From Pogonophryne albipinna (Eukaryota; Chordata; Actinopteri; Perciformes; Artedidraconidae), in the NCBI GenBank assembly GCA_028583405.1, contig CM053252.1, positions 41,317,697 through 41,381,696 of the forward strand: a stretch of 64,000 bases of DNA, in the 5' to 3' direction. Position numbers and translations under genes: made by a program. The first letter of the stretch is position 1. Each line of letters starts with the position of its first letter. Below are positions 9,732-21,600 of the stretch, piece after piece. The notes beneath the pieces are model-generated. The model saw only the letters and a list, made by a program, of their open reading frames with translations. It did not search any database and was not told the DNA's origin.

Positions 9732-12591
9732 GTTACTACAGCGAAGACGGCAGGGCAACAAAACGACAGAAAACTGACGGAATGGCCACGGTGAGTTGTG
9801 TTGTGTGTGAGCTGTAGTGGAAATTAGTTTCCCTTGCTTAGCGAACACACGCTGCCCAGTGTTCGTGGTTGAATTTGATTTGCGCGTTTGGGAAAAAATA
9901 TCACGATACGTCGCAGGTCAATTTAAATATATGTGTATGTGAAGGGGTATCGTGCATTCACCGTTGTATAATCTTTATTATGTATAGTATACGCTTGTGG
10001 CTCAGAAAGAAACATCCAGAAACAAGTCGTGCTTAAAGCTTTGCTGTGTTTTCTGAGTGGGGTGGTTCGAAGGGCCTTGCCTGGGAACGGCTTTGTTCTA
10101 GTAACGGTAACGATTAGCCATGTGCTAGCTGTGAGCTAGCAACACATTGTAATCTTACTATGCAGCATTGGTGTAGCAGCTAGGTCAGTCGGGTAACATT
10201 GTAGTGTTATTCTAAAAAAAGCATGCATGTTTTATACCCACCCACTTTGTCTTTCCATTGTAGTAAGGCGTAAACATTAAACAATATACGCAGATTAAGT
10301 CAACTGCCTCCTCCCCCAACTACAACCTAAGGTAGCTTGTCGTTTTAAGGTAAATGCAACGATTAAGCTGTAGCATCCAGTAAAAGCGTGCCCCTTTACA
10401 GAAGTGGAAGTATTTGGATCCTTAAAATTACTTGCGTCTTAACTAAAGATTATAATACCCTACTGTAGAAAATTAGGGTTCGTAACGGCTCCTACACACG
10501 GCGGCGTGCGTTGTCGCCTGCCGGCGGGGGGGGCTGAAACTCGACCAACAACCAATCACATGAATCTCCCGCCCCAGACACACAAGCACGCGGTTTGATT
10601 GGCTAGAGCTTGCACTGGCATATGATTCGATTGGCTGACGCCTCCGTCGAGGCGGCAAAAGTAGAACATTGCTCTACTTTTGCAGCGAGCACCGCGAGAG
10701 AAGCTACGCTTTGCTCCCACAATGCAGTTCGGCGAATCGTGACGTCACCCCATTCAAAGTGAATGGGCAGAAGCGGCAACGCACGCCGCCGTGTGTAGGC
10801 TCCGTAACGGAGCCTACACACGGCACTTCAACGCTTCTGCCCATTCACTTTGAATGGGGTGACGTCACGATTCGCCGAACTGCATTGTGGGAGCAAAGCG
10901 TAGCTTCTCTCGCGGTGCTCGCTGCAAAAGTAGAGCAATGTTCTACTTTTGCCGCCTCGACGGAGGCGTCAGCCAATCGAATCATATGCCAGTGCAAGCT
11001 CTAGCCAATCAAACCGCGTGCTTGTGTGTCTGGGGCGGGAGATTCATGTGATTGGTTGTTGGTCGAGTTTCAGCCCCCCCCGCCGGCAGGCGACAACGCA
11101 CGCCGCCGTGTGTATGAGCCGTAACGGAGCCTACACACGGCGGCGTGCGTTGCCGCTTCAACGCTTCTGCCCATTCACTTTGAATGGGGTGACGTCACGA
11201 TTCGCCGAACTGCATTGTGGGAGCAAAGCGTAGCTTCTCTCGCGGTGCTCGCTGCAAAAGTAGAGCAATGTTCTACTTTTGCCGCCTCGACGGAGGCGTC
11301 AGCCAATCGAATCATATGCCAGTGCAAGCTCTAGCCAATCAAACCGCGTGCTTGTGTGTCTGGGGCGGGAGATTCATGTGATTGGTTGTTGGTCGAGTTT
11401 CAGCCCCCCCCGCCGGCAGGCGACAACGCACGCCGCCGTGTGTAGGAGCCGTAACGGCCCCTACACACGGCGGTGTGCGTTGCCGCTTGGCGGTGGGCGT
11501 GTCTTGAGCTTGGGGAGTTTACGCGAGCAACGCGACCAACAACCAATCACATGAATCTCTCCTGTCAATTGCATAAAAGGTTTTACATGTCACACTTTAT
11601 ATGATGAACATTTATGACATTAATATCTATGGTGCTATTTTACGCAACATTCCATGCCGGCTAAATATACTGTCTATGTCTGCTAGCTGTCCATTCAAAC
11701 GAAGTACACTGGATATAAACTCCCCAAACAGGCGAAAACCTACCAGTTTCACCCACTGTCTCTGCCTCCTCCCTCCATGCCTGGCTCCTCCGGTTTGTAT
11801 CCCGGTAGGTGAACAGAGACTGATCATAAAGCACCGGGTGATTCCCTACCGCTACGATTATTTTCTCCTCCATTTTTTGGCATATGAGGAAATGAACTGC
11901 GGTCTGGCTCTGGCTCTCCCAGCATACACGTGGTTTGATTGGCTAGCGTTTGTACTGGCAGATTTGCATAAACGGGATTTGATTGGCTGACGCCTCCGTC
12001 GAGGCGGCAAAAGTAGAACATTGCTCTACTTTTGCAGCGAGCACCGCGAGAGAAGCTACGCTTTGCTCCCACAATGCAGTTCGGCGAATCGTGACGTCAC
12101 CCCATTCAAAGTGAATGGGCAGAAGCGTTGAAGCGGCAACGCACGCCGCCGTGTGTAGGCTCCGTAACGGTACGTCCACACAGCAGCTTTAAACAAATCT
12201 TCCAACGCTTCTCTGCCCATTGACTTTGAATGGGGATGACGTCACTTTGCCTCGCTTTTCGCCGAACTGCATTGTGGGGGAGCGAAGCGAAGATTTCCAG
12301 GATTCAAAAGTTGAGCAATGTTCAACTTTTGAAGCTGAGATGGAAGCGTCAGCCAATCAAATCCCGTTTATGCGAATCTGACAGTACAAGCGCTAGCCAA
12401 TCAAACCGCGTGTAAGCAGGGAGAACCAGACCGCAGTTCATTTCCTCATATTCCAAATGAGAAATTACGGTAGCAAATCGCCCGGTTCTTTACGACCAGA
12501 ACTATTAACGGGATACAAACCGGAGGAACCAGGCATGGAGGGAGGTGGCAGAGACAGTGGGTGAAACTGGTAGGTTTTAGCCTGTTTGGGG

Positions 12592-12642
<51 letters not shown>

Positions 12643-15600
12643 CTCGCATAAAATCCCCGGTTTTTTTTGCTTTGTATGTCGGGGGCGGGAGATTCATGTG
12701 AAATCCCCAAGCTTTCAGACACGCCCAGCTCCAAGATTTTCAAGATTTGTTCAAAGCTGCTGCATTCATTTTGTATGTCGCATTTACTGATGTTTAGGTT
12801 GTGCTTGTTTTAACTTGTACTGCTCAGAAAATCCCTTTTTAACCTTGAATTTATCAGAAAAAATGTACATTCTAAATCAGACAATTTTGAGACTCATTGT
12901 TCTCACTGGAGAGAAAGGTAAAAATAAGGTTAACCTATAAATCCTTGTAAAATGTAATTACTTTTATATGGCCAATGCTCAGCAACATTTCTAAAGATGA
13001 TTTCATTCTATATTTGCGAGTAAGAATTTAATTGCCAACCACTGCTTCACAGTTATGCTGTGATTATAATAAATAAAAACTGCAAATAGGCCTTCAATTT
13101 AAATTGAAGGTAGAATACAGTTCAATACAACATTGTTACATCAGGCACACGTCCAACACTTGATAAGACGTATGCTAATTTTCTGATTTCTTCCTAAGGG
13201 ATACGAAGATCCACACAAGACCCTTCCGTCTGTGGTGGTGCATGTCCGGGGGCTTGTCGACGGTGTTACAGAGGCCGACCTTGTGGAGGCCTTGCAAGAA
13301 TTTGGAGCAATCAGGTAGACGAGGAGAACATTCTTCGTGTGTGGAATAAATGTGCAAAGAAATGCATACTTCCCTTTTAGGTCGTTACCTGGATTTTTTT
13401 ACAAAGCTGAAAGTCAGGCTCACCGTTGGTTTAGTTAGGTGGAAACCTGTAACCTTTCACCTGCAAGATATTAACTTTCAAGTGATCTTGTGCAAATGGC
13501 TGCACATGTGACCCAGTAGATCACACATTTCACATTGCATTGAAACAACTTTTTTATTTATTTTGATTTTAGCTATGTTGTTGTGATGCCCAAGAAGCGG
13601 CAGGCACTGGTCGAGTACGAAGACATGAATGGAGCATCCACATCTGTAACCTATGCTGCAGACAACCAGGTTTACATCGCTGGCCACCCAGCCTTCATCA
13701 ACTACTCCACCAGCCAGAAGATATCCAGGCCGGGAGACGCCGATGACTCTAGAAGTGTTAACAATGTTCTTCTGCTCACCATCATGAACCCCATCTACCC
13801 CATCACCTCGGTAAATGCAAATATTTGGACTTCTGCTTGTCTGTTTTGCTTGAATTGCCGAGCTTCATCAAGTTTGTGACATGTTTTACATTTGGGGAGA
13901 AAAGCCATGCCAAGGGTTATTGTTGTTAAAATGTCAGCACTCTTAAGCACATATGTCCACAACACCGCTCACGCTCACGGCTGCTAACTCCCTCTAACGG
14001 GTTAAAGGGAGACTCTGTTTGTTTGTTTTTGCTTATACCCTGCAGCTGGTGGTGAATTTAATTTGTATATACATCATATGTCTTGTTAGTCCTGGTTAAC
14101 CCCAGCAGCAGCCCTGTACTGTTCTTGTCAGGTAACGTGGATCAACTATTGTAATAAAAGTCTATATTGGCAACCTTTTTATTAAAAGCAAAGTCGGTGT
14201 AGACTTTTTCTTTATGCCTCTGTTAAGTTTGGCTGTTGAACAGAGAACACATTTGTTTGTGGATCAGTTTTTTAACCTTTTACTTGTTAACAGGATGTCC
14301 TCTACACCATCTGCAACAACTGTGGGCCTGTCCAGAGAATCGTCATCTTCAGGAAGAACGGTGTCCAGGCCATGGTTGAATATCCTTTTGATTAGTGCTT
14401 TCTGACAGGGGCACAAACTGATTTTTGACCACCAGTTTGCCAAAAATGTACAGAAGAAATAAGCTGGCACGGCTGTATTTCCTGCTAGTTCTAACACAAA
14501 TGAACAGAATACATGGCTTTATAACAGGAACTTGTCCAATGAATAACACCATTCCTACTAGTGACATATATTTTAAACTTCTATAGTGTTGACAATCTTT
14601 GTAGTTATTTTATTCTTAGATGTTGTGGCTTTTAGTAATCTGTATTATAATTTTCATCAAAGCTGGTACTTGCTTGTCCTTAACTCTTTCATTACATTCG
14701 ACTCAGTGCAAAGTGCACAGCGGGCCAAAGCTTCACTCAACGGAGCTGATATTTACTCGGGCTGCTGCACACTGAAGATCGAGTATGCCAAGGTACGCTG
14801 CAGAACACAAAGCATGGCCATTGTTCATTGACAAACAATGTAATAACACAATTTACATTTTTTTTTTACATCTGAATTTACTTTAAAATTAAAAAAATCT
14901 ATTGATTCTGACTTTTCTACATCCAACTCAGGGTTTCCGCTAGGATTTTTTCTCGACGGTCAAATGTCCGAACAGAATTTATTTTCCCGGACACATTTGA
15001 AACTTACCGGTCATGTTTCAATAATGATAATAAGAATTGTGTAACAGAATTTCCGTTAGCAGGTAATTACCGGACTAGGACCGGATATGCTGATGTTTAA
15101 AACTCAGTTAATGGGGCTCGTTTTTATATTGCTTCAGTTTATAATCGTAACGGAAAAATTCAGATTCATTTTTTCAATAAATGATTCTACAAACAACATC
15201 ATTATTACATTCAAAGAAACTACTTGTAGTAGATAAAGTACATTATTCAAAAGTTTACATTAACTTTGAATAATAACACGGGAGAAACGGATCCTCTCTT
15301 TTCCTCTCTCTCCTGACAGCCCGTCAGTTTCTCATGCAGCGCGCTAAACAGTGGGCGGGGCTTCAGGTCAGACTCAGCAGCTGATCTGATCTCTCTCTCG
15401 CGTCCGGTTACACTTCACTCGCGTTTATGTCCATATCGATCAGATCCAGCTCTCCTGATCGGCCTATAGAGAGCACAGATCAAGCTATTAAGAGTGAATA
15501 TCGGACGATAATGATCGGCGGCCAATCGATCGGAGCATCGGACATTTTGACAGGCAGATTTTGAATTTACCGGTTTTTATTCAATTTGACCAGCTAAAAA

Positions 15601-18600
15601 CCGGTAATTACCGGCTAACGGAAACCCTGATCCAACTCACAGGTTTATCATTGTTTTGAGAAAAAGGATTATTCATTTACCCCTTTTTAGAAGTGAAGTT
15701 ATAGTCATTTGCTCTGGGAATGTCATTTTCGAGCCTGAGACCAGGCTCGGGGATTAACAGGTTAATTAACGCACACTTAGTACATTTCTGCCTTCATTCC
15801 TCTTATTTGCAGCCACAGGTTGTCTCCTGCCTTAATGTTCTTACAAATGTTCGTATAAAGTGAAAGTTGGCGGTGATCAATGGATTCCGTCCAGTATAAG
15901 AGTCAAATGAAGCAAGAAACATCCCCTTTTATGAGAGCTTGAGAGAGAAAACCCAGCTAAACAGCAGTAATTTGATGACCATCTTAGCTGTAGCTGTTTT
16001 ATATCTGAGGCTTTCAGGTTCTGTTGAGCCAGCTAAAGCAAAGAAAGCCAGACTGTTTTTTTTACATAACTGCACTGTAATGCAGACCAACAATAACCCC
16101 ATTACTTTTTTGTAATGACTATAACTTCATTTTACAATTCAGCTCATAGTTTCCAATCACTGCCTTATCATATGGCTTATTTCTTGACTACAAAATGGTT
16201 CTGTGTGATGGATGGACCGCAGCAGTTTCTCCTTTCTATGCAGCCGGACTTGTAGAAGAGGATGATCATACTGTGTGGATTACTATAGTTCATGTATGAT
16301 TATACTTGTATTCATACAAATTGTGTTTCCTCAGCCCACTCGACTGAATGTGTTCAAGAATGACCAAGACACCTGGGACTACACTAACCCCAACCTGGGA
16401 GGCCCAGGTAAAACCTAAAGCACTTGAACACACCACCAAACATCTGCTGAGCCACATGCTTTGTATCTGAAGCCTAATGCTGCCACTGTTGGGAGTTTCA
16501 GCAACACCCTTCATTCATAATGCTACTACAAAGATATAAATTCTGTCTAATATACTATTTTGTTTGTAAAGAACCTGCTGGCATTATGACTGAAGTGTTG
16601 ACTTGGGTCTTACTCTTAACGCTTTTCAAAAGACACTGCTCAGGGTTCATGCAGTGAGACATTTTGAGGAAGGGTCCTAATATAATAAGTTGTATAACAA
16701 TCCAGACACATTAGTGTTGAAAATCCTGTCAAAACAGTGAGCATAAATCTTTTTAGCACCAGAAGAGACATGTGAGATGAAAACCCATAAATTCAAGTTG
16801 ATTTAAAAAAATGTCTGAGCTCTATTGTGTGGCAGGATCAACAAGAACAAATTAGCTGACAAAGAAAAATATTACATCTTTATTTAAGTCTCTTGTCTGG
16901 AAATGGTATGCTCTGTATAGCTTCAGGCTAGCATTCTTGTTCTCATGGCATGTAGTCGTTCTGGTTTACATATGCTGGCTTTAGCCCTCAGCAAGTCTAT
17001 TTGTCATTTACTTGGAATTTGAATATAATAAATATGTCATGACAGCTGAGGTGACTGTAAGTTGAAACGACTGAGCTGTAAGTATTTCTACCAGGTCATA
17101 AAAACATTTTTAACCGCCTTCATAGAAACCACTGCCGGTAATAACACCGCATCAGTGTTAACTGCGGTGGATAAACAAATCTAGCTAGACATATCAAAAG
17201 AACAGCCAAAAACATACATGGGCTAACTTAACTTCTTAGGCGTCTTTTTTTATTTTGTATTTGAGTAAAACTCGTTGACGTGCCAATATAAAGGCTAAAT
17301 GCGATTAAACCAGGATTTGTGAGTTTTCTGTAGTTTACACAATGACTAAGAAGCCTTTTGTAAGGTTGTGTGGACTGCTGAATTGTGAGCTGTTTTTGAC
17401 CTCTTGTGTACATATTTGAGTCATGACACGTCCCACTTGTCTGCAAAGCCTTCTTTAGCCAGCATTTGTTCCTGGCCTCCTAACCACACCTAAACATGTT
17501 GCATTAACTTATAATGAAACGGTTATAATAACTAAAACATTATAATTATTCCGCAGTTCAGGCAACATGTATTTTCCAGAAACAAATGTATTCGCCAACC
17601 AAAATGTTTGCGAGCCTTTCCACTCATCTAACCCTTACATTTCCTTCAGTGTTTTATACTTTTACAAACACCATACTGAAGTCTAACATGTATAGTCAGA
17701 GCTCCCCTCAGGCAGCCAACGTAGGTTTGATGTAAATCAAAGTGACTCTGACCAAATAGCGTTTGAGGTGGCCTCATTTTGTGGTGTTTGTGGAGAACAG
17801 TCCAACTTCCGTAACCAGGCTATCTGTGACGTCATGTAACACTTACCTCCTGATAAACCTGTGATCTCAGCAAGTCCAAAAAACATGCACAGGAGAGAGA
17901 GGCAGATACATGCTGACAACATCACCACTCTTCCAACACCACCAAGTATCCACTTCTTCAGTGAGGACACAGCCACTATCACACAGAGGGCCAAATGTCC
18001 CCCGAGATACAAGGGGACAAACTACAAGACACCACCCATTCAACATGCCGATGTAGGACTGATTTACCACTCATGCCTCATCTCCGTATTCCAGCACAAG
18101 AGCCATGAAGACAGAGCGGGGCTTTTGGCACTGAGCTACACTCGGTTCCTTTCCCCCTTCTTACTTTGTACCCATTTTGATACAAAGACACATAGAAGCA
18201 GGCCAGAGCTCGTATCTACAACTCCAGCACCCCACTGTCGACACCAAACGGAGACTGATACCAGAGAAGACACAGACAGACATCTCAGTACAACAACTGA
18301 TGTAGACTGATACTCACCAGTCCACCAAGATCACATTTGTAAAAGCCTCAAGCCCCTTCCTGTACTGTTTTGGGCCGCGTTACCCGTCAAGCTTGTTGAC
18401 ATGAAAACAAAACACTCCAGCTACACACTCGCTGACGCCGAACCAACTGATCCAATAGATGGCTCACAGCTCCATTGGAGTCAACACAAGACAACTGATG
18501 AAGACACTGCTGACAACACCACCAAGCACACTCAGGCCCACTTTTGGTTTTATGTGTTTCCTCCCACATGGAATTCAGCTCTTTTCCTCATCTCTTCATC

Positions 18601-21600
18601 TTTTCCTCTGATTTTCTTACTACATGCATCCCTGTTAAGCTATCCCCTTTTTGAGTGCAATTTTTTCATTGATATTTTAAAGTCTTTAGAAGCTGTGTAA
18701 CACCTTCCATGTGATGCAGGTTTGGCAATTTGCGGCTAAGAGGAGCCAGCTACCCAACTGAAATGTGCTCTATGGCAGCCTCAAGGCCTCCCAGTGGGCG
18801 CTAAGCGGACTATACCAAAAAGGGACAAAAAGGATGGAAACGGCCAACCAACCCACCAATGGGCCTTTCAACCTGATAGAACCAGGACTCGATCCTGAGG
18901 TGGAGAGTTGTTCCCCAAGAAAGGAAATGGATGAGTGTTGGATGAAATGAATTGAGTGGAGAGTGGTGGAGCTACTGCAGCAAATATCTTCCTCCCTACT
19001 GTTTGTAAGCATGCAGTAAGTAAATCAAGGCCCTCCTCAGGGAACATCACTGCACAGCACCACATGACCCCAAAGCCCAGCACCCAACATTGCCACACAA
19101 GACTGACATGACTCCATCGTTCTCCCTCATGCAGGCTTAACCTTTCTCTTTGTGGAAGAGGGTGTAGGTCGGGGTTCTGTCGGAGCCTCAAACTATTGTC
19201 AGTACTGTCCGTTTAAAAGTCTTGTCTCATCTATACCGGCTTCCTTGGACTTTCTTTGGGAATTAAATTATGTGTTTAATCAGGACAGAGTGTGTGAGCT
19301 TAATATTAATTCATGCAGGATGCGCTGTTTATCAAAAAGCAGGAATAGCTTTCCATCCACCAGCCACAGTGGCTGCTGGTGTCCAAAATCTGCATGCTTT
19401 TTTACATTTTAATTGCCAAATTGCTTTTAGAATCTGGTACATCCGCAGGTAATCAACCGGGCTCTTCCAAACTATCGGTATTTCATATCCTGAAATGGTG
19501 GTTTTACTGTGCCCTCCTTACATTTTAACAGGGGTGAATTCACATTTACCCACAAAATGTTACCTTTTTTGATTAACCCAGCTTCCATTCTGACTATGAT
19601 TATTGTGTACCCGAACAGATGGTGATGCAGATGGCAATGGGAGTAATGCAGGTGTGTGTTTGTGTACGCGTACAAAATATGTTCTTTAAATGTAATCATT
19701 TGTGAAACAATTGTTTGCAATCTCTCCCTGTTCCCCTTGGTATGCTCCATTGTGGATAAGGTGTCAACACCAGTGACATCTCGTACATCCCTACGCCTCC
19801 GTTTCCATTTAAAGGACACCTATCATGCTATATTTAAATGATATATTGTAGGGCCATACCTATATAAGGTATATTTATACGTTTCTGTTTTCAAAATACC
19901 AAACGGATCATGCATTTGAGCCATGCCTCATTTCGCTCTATTTGCTGTTCTCCAGCCCTGTTTTTGCAGGGGCTGATTCTGTGAGCTGCAGCTGACAACG
20001 CCCCCCTGCAGGAGAGGGGGAGAAAAATAGATCTACGTCTTGCGTGTTTTATTATAGGATTATAGAGTCGTTATTCATTTATTTTAAAGCTCAATAAATA
20101 ACAAAGAAGACCTTTGACCGGCACTTTTCTAATTTTGGCCGGAAGATTTAAACTTTAACGGACATCTTGACCGGCGAAAGAAAACTGAAACTCTGCCGCA
20201 CGGTCCTCTCGTTCCTTGGAAGAGGTGGAGACAGGGACGTGCACAGGTACGGGCTAATGTTGCCCGGGCAACGGCCCGTTTGGCCTTTTTGGCTGACCTG
20301 CCCCTCTGGAGAGCGAGAGTTTGTTTTTCTTTTTTCTGTTGTGGCCGAATCAACATGATAAGCCCACAATTAGTATTGTAGTGTCTCGCTGCGGGAAACA
20401 CACTTTGTCAGCGCTGTCATCTGCCGGTGCGTTAAGACCACCTCAGTGTCGGATTTTGGAAACTTGATTTTGAGTTGTCTCATGGCAGTTAGGGTATAAG
20501 GGACAAACCAGGGGACTTTACTTCCTCTTGATACCGTCGGTTATTTACAAACAAACGCCTAAATATAGCCTACTTGTTGTTATTGTGCTTCTGTCTTTCT
20601 GTGTCTTTTCATCTGTAAACTCCCTCAACGGGGCCGCTCGCTCTCTTTTCTTGATCGCCCTCTCACGGGTGAACAGTTCAATGTCCCGCTTCAGTGTAGG
20701 ATTTCTGCCATGACTACCACTTTAGTTTGACCATCTCTGTTATTAAGTTATGGAATACTAAATAAATATGTAATTAGATACCATACCGTTACTGCCCTCA
20801 TAAAGAATGATACGAATAAGAATAATGCATATTGAACTGTTTTCATTAATTAGTGAGTTTATTTAAGGTAATTAGTTGGAGGCCCTATTTTATCAGTATG
20901 TCTGCACAGCAGTTACAATGGTCAAACTACATTAGCACAGTATTGTCCCCATTTTCTCTTTAATAGTTACTAATATTAGATATTTTGATGAGATATGGAC
21001 CGCAAAACAAAAAATGTCCTTGTTTTCATTTTTTAAATCAAGTTACCGACTGCAAGTAGTCGCCTTAGCTTATTTTGTTATGAGATGTGAATCACTGTTC
21101 AATTTAGTTGATGTAATAATCGTTTGGTTTGTTTTACATTAAAAACAAGTTGCAATTTTTGCATGATAGGTCCCCTTTTAATACAGACAAAGATCAATCC
21201 CTAAAATACTGTCGGCTGCTTTTTCAGCTGGGGTTTATACTTTTGCTGGTTGCAAGATGAATCAGCAATGCATGCATTCGTCTTAAGTACTTATTTGAGG
21301 GGGGTGCATGGGTGCAGGTTTAGGCATCTAGTTAGCTTGTCTGGTATCAATGTGCCTTTTTATTTTTATTTCTTACTCTCTCTTTCTCCTCGTAGATGAC
21401 GTTAATGCAAACCCCAACAAGCGGCAGAGACAGCCTGCGTTGCTGGGCGACCATCCTCCAGAGTACGGTAAGGCTCTCAGGTTACACATGTTTGAAATAA
21501 ATCAGTGGGGCTCTTAGTGTCTCTTCTGTCTAGTAAAACGGTTCTCTAGAGTCGAACTTGCCTTGTTTGATTTGTAGGTTTTCTGTTCTCTCATTCGCTT

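Larger units (their letters stand above)
9791..13198. other. hnrnpl intron 1
   Basis: The 3.4-kb first intron. Bases 9791-10480 and 12770-13198 look unique. The middle (10481-12765) is a row of related miniature transposons listed separately. Confidence 0.8.
14793..16334. other. hnrnpl intron 5
   Basis: Contains a partial copy of the TTAACCTG fold-back family (about 14866-15770), split by a hAT at 14929-15629, followed by about 560 bases of apparently unique sequence. No exon is seen. Confidence 0.7.
16408..21395. other. hnrnpl intron 6 (5 kb)
   Basis: The largest hnrnpl intron. 16408-17700 looks unique, 17700-19460 is the CA-rich region, 19813-21177 is a TTAA-flanked transposon, and 21178-21395 is unique sequence ending in the exon 7 acceptor CTCTCTTTCTCCTCGTAG. 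Confidence 0.8.

Noticed and set aside
10473..12415. Several overlapping ORFs of 60-129 codons in hnrnpl intron 1
   Set aside because: The same peptides recur on both strands because they are translations of the MITE copies; not genes.
14294..14405. hnrnpl exon 4 read on to a stop (VEYPFD then stop)
   Set aside because: This reads into the U12 intron. The AT-AC borders at 14380 and 14695 restore the conserved sequence.
17861..18310. 149-codon + strand ORF in hnrnpl intron 6
   Set aside because: It lies in the CA-rich block, where stops are rare by composition. The sequence has no recognisable domain and no splice-compatible frame with hnrnpl exons 6 and 7.
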